Below are positions 1 through 10,341 of a stretch of 64,000 nucleotides of DNA, piece after piece. The notes beneath the pieces were generated by a model, which saw nothing but the letters and a program-made list of their open reading frames with translations, was not told the DNA's origin and made no database searches. Every line of letters begins with the position of its first letter. Position 1 is the stretch's first letter. Made by a program: the position numbers and the translations under genes. Origin of the DNA: Chinchilla lanigera (taxonomy: Eukaryota > Chordata > Mammalia > Rodentia > Chinchillidae); NCBI RefSeq assembly GCF_000276665.1, contig NW_004955488.1, forward strand, positions 383,843 to 447,842, read 5' to 3'.

Positions 1-114
1 CTGGACTTGAATCTCCTATTTAGCCAAGGCTGGCCTTGAACTTTATATAATCCTCCTGCCTCAGCCATCTGAGTGCTGGAATTATGGGTATGCACTACCA
101 TGTCCAGCTCAGAT
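1..114 (-). mobile_element. B1-like (7SL-derived) SINE, truncated by window edge
   Basis: Read on the minus strand this shows the 7SL-derived SINE core: a GGC-TGG-ACATGGTAG-like head at about 112, then ATAATTCCAGCACT, then TGAGGCAGGAGGATTA. It runs off the left edge, so its 3' tail is not seen. It is a non-coding retroposon mobilised by L1 machinery. Family-level call is good; subfamily is not determinable. Confidence 0.8.
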
Positions 115-912
115 ATTGTGTATATTAGAATGTATTTCTTCTACTTGTACTTCATAGTCTTTTAATGTGATAATTGAATCCAATTATATTTCTTGAATTA
201 TTTTATGGCCATAGTTTATTTTAATATTTGGAATGCGACTGTCTTCTCTTCTAACTCTTCTGCAAAGATTTCCTTTGTATTTTATATGTTTTTAGTTTAG
301 AATCTATTATTCTGTCTCAAAATATCAATAACATTTTTATTAAGATTCATGTTCAGAAAAAAATTTACTTTATATTCTAAAATTTAAAAAGAAATAACAT
401 ACAAACAGACATAAATACATACATATATTTGCATATATACACCTGAACATATGTATCTAAAATATATAAGAATGTATTATATTGTTGGTATTACAAAATA
501 AAATATTTTACTCCAGTTGGAATGCAAATATCTACCTCTTTGTTTGTACTATTGAATGTTTATGATACATAAAAATTACATTCATTTTACCTTTTTAAAA
601 AAATTTTGTAATCTGTGCTTATTCCACATTCAACTGTGGTCTTTATTGTTTGAATCTATTTACTTAAGAAATAAAAATGATTAAATGTTATATATATTAA
701 TTTAATGTACACTTATACTAAGTTGTGTGGTAAGTCTACAATAAATTATAAAGTTGGAAATCTTTAGACTTCAGTGAGATAAATTTCATTTATCCTTGCA
801 TGATAATGATTACTTAAAAATGGAAGATTAATAGAAAATACAAAATTGGGAGTTTGATTGGAGATGAAAGGCATAAGAGAAATAATTCAAACAGAGTCTT
901 CAAAACTCTGTG
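113..912. other. AT-rich intergenic DNA, nothing assignable
   Basis: AT-rich sequence with short TA/CATA runs near 410-475. I see no open frame with recognisable content, no RNA gene and no repeat family I can name. Confidence 0.5.
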
Positions 913-1069
913 AGGCCAGGTATGGTGGCGCACTCCTATAATCCCAGGTTAGGGACGCTGAGGCAGGAGAATCACTGGGAATTCAAGATCAGCCTGGGAT
1001 ACAAAGTGAGCACAAGGCCATCCTGAACTGCAGAGGGAGAGCCTGTCTCAAAGACGAAAAAAAAAAAAA
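913..1069 (+). mobile_element. B1-like SINE with A-tail
   Basis: Begins with GGCCAGGTATGGTGGCGCA, continues with ATAATCCCAGGTTAGG, GCTGAGGCAGGAGAATCAC and AGCCTGGGATACAAAGTGAG, and ends GAGCCTGTCTCAAAGACG followed by an A13 tract. At about 155 bp it is longer than a minimal 130-bp B1, with extra sequence between AAGTGAG and GCCTGTCTC, as seen in non-murine B1 types. A convincing target-site duplication was not found. Confidence 0.88.
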
Positions 1070-2960
1070 GCTTTGTATTCTGAAGACAAAAATGAGAGTT
1101 GGATTCAAAATCAGCTCACTTTAATTCCCTTACTATGGCATATGGGTGAGTGTCATCCCCTAAACGAGCTGGACATGGTGGTGCAATTTCACCCTGTGGG
1201 GGAGGTATTGCTGGAATATTACTGTATGCTCATGGATGAGCAGGGCCTTGTGTCTGCCAGACACTACAGTACTATATGTGTAGCAGTTTACAGAATGTTG
1301 TCTAAAACATTTGTCATTTAATATGACAAACTGCGTTTTTATTTAAAATAGCATGCTTTTTAATGACAAATATTTGTTGGAGAAAATTTCATAAGATATT
1401 AATATATTAAAAATGGAAAAGCAAAATAGAACAACTTGTATTTATCTCAGAAAAGAACATCATTATTCTAGTATAATTGACAACTGAGGTTATTTTAGAG
1501 AATTTTCTCAACATTTAAATTGTCAGCTGGGCCTGACAATAGCTTCTGTTAATTTCTCAAGACATATCTCTTTCGGTCAGTGTTAGCTACACAGAACTTC
1601 CTGTATGTATGTAAAGACCAGGAGACTTACCTTAGATTACCAACTCCAAGCTAGAGATTTCACAGGGCCTTTGACATGAGTAAAGGAGAGGAAATCACAA
1701 ATTATTGGACAAAGGGTAATAGACCAAGGCCAGAATTATTTATAGGAATATTTCATTGGAGCCTTTCCTTGAAATTTATTTTATCATTTAATCCAATTTG
1801 TATTCATTGTCACAGAGGAGGTCTGCCTCACTGTCAGGAATACTATTATCCATGCATTAATTATATTGGCTTTCACCTTTTGATCAGTGTGAGGATTTTT
1901 CTTTTATACTTCAAATTCTGCATTGGTTATTCTTGTTTTCACAGCTATTATCATGTCTGAAATAAATGACCCATTGAAAATGAATACAAGGTCAGCATAT
2001 TGTCTTTTCTCACCCGCATATCCAGGGAGCGAGCAGCTCTGTAGAGGAAAGATGAAAGGTAAGAACGCCTCTATTATAACAATGTAGACAATCACGTTTT
2101 CCTTGCTGAAAATGCAATGCTAATATTTCAGCTAGCAAGGCTGTTATTTTATTCAAGAGATACACTTTTTAACAGCAGTCATATCTTTCCCTTTAGGCTC
2201 ATTAAAGTGGACGCAATGTGCTCTGATTGCGCTCTCTGGATTGAATGTAACAGGAATTGACTGAACGTAGGAAAACAACCTTACATTGTTGTGTAGCATT
2301 TGCTGATGATACAGTTTACCTAACACACCATGCAGTGTAAAAATTTTCCATCAAGGCTTTGCAATGCCTTCTCTTAAAGTCAGCACACAGGGTGCTTAAA
2401 AGGTCAAGTGAGTAGAACAGACTTTCTTCCCTATAATTAGAAATGCATATGTAGAACTCTACTGAGGACCACTGGCATTCGAACTACATTTAATTGCTCT
2501 TCTCCCAAACTTTCCGTGGTTGTTCATGTTTGTCACTTGCACTCCCAGAATATTAATCATTAATTAGAACCTGGAAGAAAAGTGCCACATGTTCTAAATT
2601 CTATTTATTGTATAGAGGTATTCAGTGTAGATGCTGGGGCAGGTCAAGTGGCTGCTGAACCACATAAAAATGTGAGTGGCATACGGACATAGGATCCACG
2701 TGGTTACAATACCATCATACAGTAGAAACTACGTGCTCATATGTTAGCCAAATTTGAAGGGGATATAAGCAATAAGCCAATCTTGTAAGTAAGTGATCAA
2801 AACAACAGCAAATGGTACAATTCTATTATGTTAGAAATCAATTTTCTCATTTGTTTTCTCTTGAGTATTACAGAAGTTATGGTTTAGAAATCACTCTGCC
2901 TTTGATTTTATGCTTAACAAAACTGTTTTTAGTTGACAGTTATAAAACTTCACATAGGTC
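1070..2960. other. AT-rich intergenic DNA
   Basis: No gene is supported. A possible badly decayed 7SL-like SINE lies near 1165-1240 (GAGCTGGACATGGTGGTGCA), but the rest of the consensus is not recognisable. Short open frames at 1073-1321 and 1676-1960 show no family resemblance and lack surrounding gene signals. Confidence 0.45.
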
Positions 2961-3100
2961 CTTAATATATATCTATATATCTATAAATTATCTATCTATA
3001 TATCTATCTATACATCTACACATCTATATATTTATACATCTATACATCTATATATCATCTATATATTTATATATCACCTGTATATCTACATATCTTGATA
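2961..3100 (+). repeat. Degenerate (ATCT)n/(TA)n microsatellite
   Basis: About 140 bp built from TATCTA, CATCTA and TATATC units. It produces a low-complexity translation rich in Ile, Tyr, Ser and His, which is not a protein. The interruptions indicate an old, partly decayed tract. Confidence 0.9.
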
Positions 3101-4464
3101 ATTACTAATCATATTTATTTTGAATATGAATAATTGATCCAACCATTCATAACAATATAAAAAAAATTAGTACAAAACCAAAATAACAGATCTGCTTCTT
3201 GCAGGGAGGATTCAGACCCATAAAGTGACTATTCACATGAACAGAAAAAAAGGATATAAGCATTGATTTAGATATCTGATGCCATATGTGTTATTTTTAT
3301 CTGATTTAATGACCCCAGTTATCCAGCAATATCTTATATTCATGTATTTTAGAAGTTATTTATTACATTCCAGCCTCAAATTGATTTTTAAACTACACAG
3401 ATTTAGTGGATATATCTTTTAAGACCATTCAAATTTCATAATATTTATTCAGGTAGATTCCATAGGAACAGGGAATTGCTGTCATTTTCTGCTCCCACAT
3501 TATGACTTTGAAAGAAGTAAAACTTACAAAACTTCCTGATTTAAAACTTTGAGTATAAGACCATTGCCTAAAGAATTAGTTCTACATCTGTCTATTTTAG
3601 ATGGGAACTCAAGCCCCCGTCTTTCCATTTCAGGCTCTTGATATGTCACTAATTTTATCTATGTCAGCTCTGCAAGTGGAATCTTGTGCTACACTGAGGT
3701 CAATCTCTTCATATGAAGGCTTCACTTGGTTATGAATACTCTGGGTCCTTCGGTGGATCCTGTTTTCCTATCTGCCAGGTTTTCTCTTTTACCCACTTAA
3801 GTGCTGTTCATAATTAAGATTTTAAATAAACACCACTTTAAATGTTTCTACTATTTGCTGTTAGAATAATCCCTTCTTTAGCATATAATACCATTAAACT
3901 ATGTCATTGATTTTTAAATTTAATTATATACTACTTTCTTTTTTTCTATTATTGTTTGACATTTCTGTTTTGTCTCTCCAGTAAACAATTAACATGATTT
4001 GTCTGTCCTTGATTTCTTCATAAAACTTAGACATTTGCCTACTGGACGTAGAAAAACAAATTCCCAGTTTTAGCTCATGCCAATAACTGTATTCTAATAA
4101 TGCAGCAACTATTCTTTTCCATCATGTGAGATTCCCAGGTGGTAGCTACTCATGGACAGAAAGCCTACAAGTTGCCAGGTGTTAGATGCCCCTCCTCTGT
4201 GGCCACATATTGGCTCTGGTCTCCATGCTAGAGTTCCATCATCCCTCTGCCCATGGGGCATTCTATGGGCACACTACCTGTGTGTTCTCTTCAGCTATAC
4301 TCAGATTTTCTAGCAATTAGAGGCAGCTGAACAAAGAGCAGCTAAAGCTTTGAATTTAACACTGAAAATACTATGCAATTGAGTTGTTTTCTGGCTAATC
4401 CCAAAGAAAGCATTATTCTGGATGATCTTTTCTTTGAGGATGCAGTCACAAAAACTGTGTAAAC
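3101..4464. other. AT-rich intergenic DNA
   Basis: Unassigned. A slightly GC-richer patch lies at 4130-4300, but I cannot tie it to a repeat family or an exon. Confidence 0.45.
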
Positions 4465-4857
4465 AGATTATGCCTTGTACTTAGATGTCTCCCCAAAGCC
4501 TCATGCAGTAATAGATGGGGCTTTTGCTGGATCTAGAGTGTGACCCTGGAATTGATTCATGGTGCAATGCTAGGAGCAAGGGCACTGGGATTAAGGGTGT
4601 GGGTGCTCCCCACCCTGAGTAGCCTGGATATGATGAAAGGGGCAGAAAGATGCTGTTAAAACCCCTTGCTTGCTTTGCTGTCTTCTGCCTGCCATGAACT
4701 ATTCTCATTTGTGATGCCCCTCTGCCAAGACATCTTGCTGTGCAGCCAGCCAGTTATGGACTGAAACCTCCACAAATTGTGAGCTAACTAAACCTTTCCT
4801 GCTTTAACTTTGGGTGTTGGATGTTTTGTCTCTGCCATGAGAAAAGTAGCTAAGACA
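4465..4857 (+). mobile_element. ERVL-MaLR-type solo LTR
   Basis: The left part reads TTAGATGTCTCCCCAAAGCC then CTCATGCAGTAATAG. The right part reads TATGGACTGAAACCTCC, GTGAGCTAACTAAACC, and ends GTAGCTAAGACA. It aligns by eye, block for block, with the plus-strand element at 57414-57794 and with the reverse complement of 7215-7580, so the three are one LTR family. No internal retroviral sequence is attached, so this is a solo LTR or LTR fragment. The left boundary is approximate. Confidence 0.75.
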
Positions 4858-5537
4858 CAGATGCATTGTTTTCTTCATTTGGGTTCACATGAAAAACAAA
4901 AGCTTTTCCACATCACTTTATTCATCTTGGCCGTACCTAGCTAAAACTTCAAGACTTTCCATTGAACAAATATATTGTTTGCATGTGTCATTGAAATTAA
5001 ATATCAGTGATATGGTTAATACTCTGCATTAACAACAGTGGTTCTAATTTCATTATATTTTAGCAGCCATAAAACAATTGGCAGTAGATTATTAAATACT
5101 GAGGTCACTGATTTCATTACTCAAGAAAATAGATTTCATTCTTGCATTTATATTTATGAACAGTCAGCCACATTTAGTAAAATTTCTTTGAGATAAAATA
5201 TTTATTTTATAAAAAGCACACCAAAACAACCCCAAACGTTAAGTTAGCACACATTTTCATTTTATATTTCTTGGCCAAATCGTATAAATGAAAATATTTG
5301 AACATATGATACTCATACTTATGGAATGTTCATTAATATCTTTGAAATTCAGTTTCTCCTAATTACTAAAGGGATACAGGACATCAGCAGATTGCTTTTG
5401 GAACTGAATTCATTAGTTGGAAAGTGGATTTGCAGAGTGGTACTTGTGTTCTTATCATGGACAACCAGAGCATCTTGAGTCAAGTTGTGACTGGATGCAG
5501 AGTGTTTAGATTGGCCAAAACACGATAGGAAAAAACG
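4858..5537. other. AT-rich intergenic DNA
   Basis: No gene or nameable repeat seen. Confidence 0.4.
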
Positions 5538-5552
5538 TAAGAAGAGGTTTTA

Positions 5553-6075
5553 TTTATTTATTTACTTTTATTCTGAAAAGAAGAAAGAAACCCAGAATTT
5601 CAAAACAAGATAATAGGAGAGTGACAATAATTAATACATGGCACATTGTTCAGAGTCGTTACTTCCGGGTTGTTACTCAGGGCACAAGACACAAGCATGA
5701 GATAGTGTCCCAACAACATTAGGACAAACCTATCTTTGAGAAAGAAAGAGAAACTAGCAGTATATTTACCTTAGCTATCTTATTTATATATACATATATT
5801 ATTATTTTCCCCTTTTCCTATCCATCCTTTCCCCTTTCCTCAAGCACAGCTTCTCTTTTCTTTTGAACAATTTCTTCCCAAGTCACAATTTCTATTGTAC
5901 ATTTTGGGTACTATTTACTTGTTCAACTTCTCACACTAGTGAGAAAATACAATGTTTACACATGTGTGTCTGATTTATTTCACTTATGAGTAGGGTCTCG
6001 ATTTGCATCCATTTAGCTATAAAAGTCTCTTTTTTATATAATGGAGGACTACTCAGCCATAAAGAAGGATAAACT
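5553..6075 (-). mobile_element. 5'-truncated LINE-1 with inverted 5' piece
   Basis: From 5553 to about 6035 the minus strand matches the L1 ORF2 end and 3' UTR seen at 50742-51236: CAAAATAAGAT-type tail, the TA-rich 3' UTR tract near 5785, and CTCATAAGTGAAATAAATCAGA. From about 6036 to 6075 the orientation flips: ATGGAGGACTACTCAGCCAT and AAAGAAGGATAAACT are plus-strand ORF2 just upstream of the point where the minus part begins. Direct and inverted parts are nearly adjacent in L1 coordinates. Candidate duplications of about 15 bp flank it (5538-5552 and 6076-6090, 11 of 15 matching). Non-autonomous and dead. Confidence 0.75.
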
Positions 6076-6181
6076 TAAGCGAAGGTTATAGAGCAAGTCT
6101 GCTTATTCAGAGAAAGAAGGAGAGGGTCAAAAAGCCTATTTAAAATGATATGGATGATAAAATCATCCTCAAAGGAAACAG

Positions 6182-6282
6182 TCACTGACTTCCATTCCTA
6201 GATCTAAAAGTTAGCTCTTTGTATAAAAAAATATCAGCAACACCAAGGGCTAATTTTTAGATCTAGGAATGAAAAGCAGTGA
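6182..6282. repeat. Long inverted repeat (38-bp arms, 24-nt loop)
   Basis: Left arm 6182-6219 and right arm 6245-6282 pair with 33 of 38 positions matching by hand count. The uninterrupted core is CATTCCTAGATCTAAAA in the left arm. The loop is AT-rich. No open frame. It may be a MITE-like remnant, a snap-back duplication or a hairpin transcript source; the sequence does not decide. Confidence 0.8.
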
Positions 6283-6360
6283 GTAGTTCCTGTAAGGAGT
6301 TCATGTAGTGCTTCTACTTCAGGTTTCTATCTTATATTCTCTCCTGGGGTGGTCACCAAT

Positions 6361-6398
6361 GAAACTTTCAGATAGTGATGAAACTTTCAGATAACGAT
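6361..6398 (+). repeat. 19-bp tandem duplication
   Basis: Two adjacent 19-bp units, GAAACTTTCAGATAGTGAT and GAAACTTTCAGATAACGAT, differing at two positions. Small local duplication with no visible function. Confidence 0.85.
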
Positions 6399-7214
6399 TT
6401 CTTTTCACAAGGGAAATTTTGAAATTAGGTCCCACTCAGACTAGTCAGACATTTAGTCTACTTTATTTCGATATTTTCCATTCAATCTAGTTGCAGTCCC
6501 ACAATTACACACAAAGACTATTATTATTAGACAACATCAATGGAGATTTCAGATATTTCTAGTCTACTACATGTTTTTGGTTTTATTTTTGAGGGTTGGT
6601 GCAAAAAGATGAGGTAGATAGGCACTGGACATATATACCTTATTACCTGAATTTCATTTCAGAAACACCTAAATTATTATTTCTGTTCTCTGATTTTTTC
6701 CCAAATTGCTTAAGAAATATATATTGCCTCCATGTTTTTGTATATCTATCTGTCTATCTTTTGTACATATATACTTTATATAGTAAATAAAATAATGTGT
6801 GTGCATATAAAGTATAATATGACTTTATATTTTATGAGAGAATAAAGGGAGAAACATGGGCACATGGGCTTGGGAGTCTGAGATATTTTCTCTGATTCTC
6901 CACTTTCAAATTTATTACCGATGTGATATTTACTCTTTATTTGTCAAATAGGTAATTATAACTATGTCAAGAAAGATGGCCCATGCTTGATGCAAGACTG
7001 GCAGGGAGCAGCAGTGCCCTTCTTTTGTAATTCAGATCTGCAGGGACAGGATGACTGGCGTCAGACATCAAGTCTCTTAATGGGGTTGGGCACTGATTGA
7101 CTCTCAGGTGTCAAGGAACACATTCCCAGGGAAGTGAGATTGTGGAGAAGTCTAAAGCATGAAGCATTACAGCAGCAGAATCAGGTAAGAACAAGGTTAA
7201 CCAGAATTAGAGAG
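6399..7214. other. AT-rich intergenic DNA
   Basis: Unassigned. A short TA/CTAT-rich stretch at 6718-6800 accounts for the low-complexity end of a small open frame. No gene seen. Confidence 0.4.
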
Positions 7215-7580
7215 TGTCTTGGATACCTTTCTCTCATTGCTGAGACAAAATACCTGATGCTCAAAATTAAGGAAGGAAAGGTTTATTCAGCTTACAGTTT
7301 GTGGAAATTTCAGTCCATACTCAACCGGCTCGAAGGCAGAGTGGCACATGGCACAGGGCAACAGTTCATGGCAGCAGAACACAGCAAAAGCTGCATGAGC
7401 AAAAAGGGAGGGGCAGTAGCAAACCTCTTTCCCTCCCTTATATTGTGTGCAAGCCTCCCCCTCCAGGGGCGAGTATAGCACTCACACCCATAATCCTAAC
7501 ATTGTACAGTGGATCAATAGCAAACTCTAGACACCCGCCCCATGACTGCATGAGGGGATGTCTGGACACAAACCATGACA
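7215..7580 (-). mobile_element. ERVL-MaLR-type solo LTR
   Basis: On the minus strand it starts TGTCATGGTTTGTGTCC, contains CTCATGCAGTCATGGGG and GCTGCCATGAACTGTTGCCC, carries AATAAACC as a polyadenylation-like signal, and ends at TATCCAAGACA. Ends are TG...CA. The flanks 7210-7214 (gagag) and 7581-7585 (gatag) match at 4 of 5, compatible with a 5-bp target duplication. It is the antisense relative of 57414-57794 and 4465-4857. The short frames inside (7134-7779) are chance frames through the LTR. Confidence 0.85.
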
Positions 7581-7585
7581 GATAG

Positions 7586-8519
7586 GAAGAGGTGGAGAGG
7601 ACAGCACATGTAAATGTTTCTGGGAGGACAGTGAACAGGTGAGTTGCACGAAAGCCCGGTGAGCTGGAGGCCTCAGTCCAGAAGCATGGGAATGTCACTG
7701 GAAAAACAGGATCAAAGAAATGGGAAGCACACTCATGGTTTGTGCCACTCAATTTGCATGTCCAGAAAATAAAATACACAAGATTGGTGATAAAAATGTA
7801 TATCTTAATGGGCCAACCCTTTGATTGCCCATCAGGAGGCCTGAGCAGTTAGAGCAAAGTCAGGAGCTCAACAGTGCCCATTTTCTTATTTGTTGCACAT
7901 TTGTTTGCATTTTATTCTTCTAGGCTTAGCAGAGCAAAAGGCGGGTGGCTTACACGATACATACTATTTTCCCACAGCTTTGAAGGTTTAAAGTTCAAAT
8001 CAAATTTTTGACTTGTGTCAAAAATTCTCCTCACATTGTGAGAAGCTTTCTCATTGCGAGGGTCCTTCTCTCTGCATCCTCACATCAGCTGTTCTCTGGG
8101 TGCACAAGTAGCTAGTCTCTGCTCTTTTTACAAGACCGTGTTGGACCAGGGCCTGCTCATGCAAACTCATTCAGCCCCAGCTACTTCTGTAAGGCTCCCT
8201 CTCCTGATACAGTCAAACTTTACGGGCTTGGATGATAGGACCTCAGCATAAGAATTTGGTAGACAGGAGAGAAAAGCACAATTCGATCCCTGAAATCTGT
8301 TTCTAGACATTCTAGAAATCTGTTTCTAGTCATTATACATGAATGTGCACCTAATCCCAGAGCACTCATTTTTATTAAACAAGCATTACCCGATCTAAAA
8401 GAGGGAGTGAGATTCCAATATCCTGTTTTCATCAATAAACAGAATGATCATCCAGACCAAAATGTTAAAAACAGTCAGTTAAACTCTACTATAGACTAAA
8501 TATGCCTGCATTGCCCAGC
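7586..8519. other. Intergenic DNA with a small duplication
   Basis: Mostly unassigned. At about 8292-8336 the motif AGAAATCTGTTTCTAG occurs twice in tandem. Minor frames here show no family resemblance. Confidence 0.4.
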
Positions 8520-8710
8520 TTTCTCACTGTTCTAACAAAATCCCTGATATTCACAAATTAAATTAAAGAAAAAGCTGATTTTAGCGTCAGTTTCCATCCG
8601 TAGTCTGGCAGGGTAGCTCCAAGACATGGAGGAATCAAAGCTGCTCCTGTCATTGCAGTTCAGAAGCAGAGTACAGGAGAAGAACAGGGAAGGGGAGGGA
8701 GCCAGAGACC
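8520..8710 (-). mobile_element. Decayed MaLR-like LTR fragment
   Basis: In plus orientation it shows the antisense MaLR order: CACTGTTCTAACAAAATCCC, then a TTTCC...TAGTCTGGCAGGG segment, then ATGGAGGAATCAAAGCTGCT and CAGAAGCAGAGTACAGG. This is the same order as in the antisense LTR at 7215-7580 but more diverged. Boundaries are approximate. Confidence 0.5.
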
Positions 8711-8880
8711 AGTCAGGGTCCCCACTTCAGTCCCCACGCCCTCCTCCTTCTCCAGCTGCACCCCCTTTCCCACAGCCCGTTCGGCCACCCGCTCCTCACC
8801 TCCTTAGCCGGCAGCCTCCTCTCACTTCAATCTCTGCAGGAGCCTCTTACCGCGGTTAGGCTGACCACCGGGATTACTCA
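8711..8880. other. GC- and pyrimidine-rich patch, unassigned
   Basis: A C/T-rich, comparatively GC-rich stretch (CCTCCTTCTCCAGCTGCACC and similar) with CpGs at 8851-8854 (CCGCGG). It sits at the inner side of a decayed LTR, so it may be the rest of that LTR. A 77-residue Pro/Ser-rich frame (8626-8859) runs through it, but the composition alone explains that frame. Confidence 0.4.
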
Positions 8881-9122
8881 CCACAGTGGCTAACAGGCGT
8901 ATACAGAACCTCTCCTACAGCACATACACATGTTTTATTCTCTGTCTGCAGTTGTGTCATCCTGGTTCCTGAATGGCAGCGATTTTGCTGATTTAAATTT
9001 AATGTGCAACTCTAGGTCATAAAATGGATAAACCCACAATCATATTTCTATATTGTATATTCAAAACAATTTTTATTTCTGTAAGATAAAATTAGATTAA
9101 TTGTGAAAAAAGAGCTATGTTC
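8881..9122. other. AT-rich intergenic DNA
   Basis: Nothing assignable seen. Confidence 0.4.
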
Positions 9123-9137
9123 ATTAAATCCAGATTT

Positions 9138-9203
9138 CTTTTTTTTTTATATATATTTTTGGTACCAGGCAGGAATATGCCACTGAGCTATATCCCTGGC
9201 CCT
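9138..9203 (-). mobile_element. ID-like tRNA-derived SINE, diverged
   Basis: Minus strand reads GGCCAGGGATATAGCTCAGTG (first 20 bases of this are the tRNA-like head), then a shortened body, GGTACC and a poly(A) tail seen as poly(T) at 9138-9147. Target duplications of 15 bp flank it: 9123-9137 and 9204-9218, 13 of 15 matching. The middle, between A box and B box, is deleted. Confidence 0.8.
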
Positions 9204-9489
9204 ATTCAATCCAGATTATATTACTAAAGGTAACAATGATAAGGTAATAGAATGATAGCACCATGGGCTAGAAACTGTAATAGAAGTGATACTATTATCA
9301 GCAACTAGAAACTTTTTGAGACAAAGAAACATCCAAATGGTAAACAGAAAAATACGGACTTGATGAACTCATCAAATAATATATTGCTCACAAAAAGTCT
9401 GCTGAAACCCAGACATCCAGCTCCAATAAAGTGATTCAGATATTTAATACCACACAGTCCTGTTGAAGTGCATCGGTGATATTAGATAT

Positions 9490-9840
9490 CACTATGGTCT
9501 GACAGACTGTATTCCTCTAAAATTCTTATGTTGAATATCTTGCCCTCAAAGTGATGGAAGTAAGAGATATAAGACCTTTGGGGCTATGAGAGAAAGAAGA
9601 TAGTCCTCCTGATGGAGTTATCACACAGGAAGCCCAAGAGAAATTGTTTTCCTCTTCTATCTTGTGAAGACACAGAGAGTGCTTTATAAAACAAAGAATA
9701 ACCCTCCCCAGACAGTGCATCTTCCAGTGCCTTGATCTTAGACTTCCCTGCCTTCAGAACTGGGAGGAGTAATAGTTCACTATTTATGAGCCACCAGTTT
9801 ATGATAATTTAGTTAAAGGAGCCTTGATAGGATAAGATAG
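9490..9840 (+). mobile_element. MLT1-like MaLR LTR
   Basis: Recognisable MaLR landmarks in order: TATGGTCTGACAGACTGT, AAAATTCTTATGTTGAATAT, CTTGTGAAGACACAGAGAG, TGCCTTGATCTTAGACTTCC and CCTTCAGAACTGGGAGGAG, followed by a TATTTATGAGCCACCAGTTT segment. Strongly diverged, so an old copy. Ends are approximate and no internal region is attached. Confidence 0.75.
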
Positions 9841-9869
9841 GTATTGTTAGTAAGTGTACTACATTGTGC

Positions 9870-10030
9870 CTCTTACTTTGAAATTATTATTATCTCCCTT
9901 TAACAGCTGAGAAGTCATCCAGAGGTTTGAGCATTGCAGACAACTTGTCCAAAGACATGATTAACAACACCTGAGCTGAGATTTCTAATTCCTTGACTGC
10001 ATACCCCGCTACCTTCTTTTGCCATCCTCT
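9870..10030 (-). mobile_element. MIR SINE
   Basis: In plus orientation it shows the antisense MIR pattern: TTATTATTATCTCCCTTTAA, CAGCTGAGAAGTCATC, ACAACTTGTCCAAAGACATG and a GAGCTGAGATTTCTAATTCC segment ending in CTTGACTGCATACC. MIR is an ancient mammalian tRNA-derived SINE. Confidence 0.7.
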
Positions 10031-10161
10031 GTCGGGCCAATGAGTGCCATTAGAGTGGGTCCTGGGAATCAGTGATGACCCTGTGCCAAGGGAAATTGTG
10101 TGCCAGAGGTTACTTATGGAAGTTACTGGAGACCCATGGAAATAAGAGGCTAATATATTTG

Positions 10162-10259
10162 TTTGTTTGTTCTTGTTTTTCTTCCAGCACCAGGAATTGA
10201 ACTCACGACCTTGTGCTTGCCAGGCAGGCACTTTGAAGCTGAGCTAAGTCCCCAGCCCC
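10162..10259 (-). mobile_element. ID-like SINE with 17-bp target duplication
   Basis: Minus strand begins GGGGCTGGGGACTTAGCTCA, then GTGCCTGCCTGGCAAGCACA, GTGAGTTCAATTCCTGGTGC, and an A-rich tail (read as GTTTGTTTGTTCTTG). The B-box region and A-box region are both recognisable. Perfect 17-bp target duplications AGAGGCTAATATATTTG lie at 10145-10161 and 10260-10276, so this is a clean L1-mediated insertion. Confidence 0.93.
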
Positions 10260-10304
10260 AGAGGCTAATATATTTGATATTGAGCATGCATTTCTCTCAT
10301 AATG

Positions 10305-10305
10305 T

Positions 10306-10338
<33 letters not shown>
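10305..10338 (+). repeat. (CA)n microsatellite
   Basis: About 16 uninterrupted CA units starting just 28 bp downstream of the SINE target duplication. Confidence 0.97.

Positions 10339-10341
<3 letters not shown>

Noticed and set aside
2812..3108. 98-residue frame ending in repeated Ile-Tyr-Ser-His segments
   Set aside because: The distinctive part is the ATCT/TA microsatellite. The start has no family resemblance.
6586..6612. MADE1/mariner-like end (GGTTGGTGCAAAAAGAT)
   Set aside because: Only about 15 bases agree, with no matching inverted end nearby, so it is most likely coincidence.
7134..7779. Four overlapping frames of 64-114 residues
   Set aside because: They run through the MaLR LTR at 7215-7580 and its flanks on both strands, and none resembles a retroviral or host protein.
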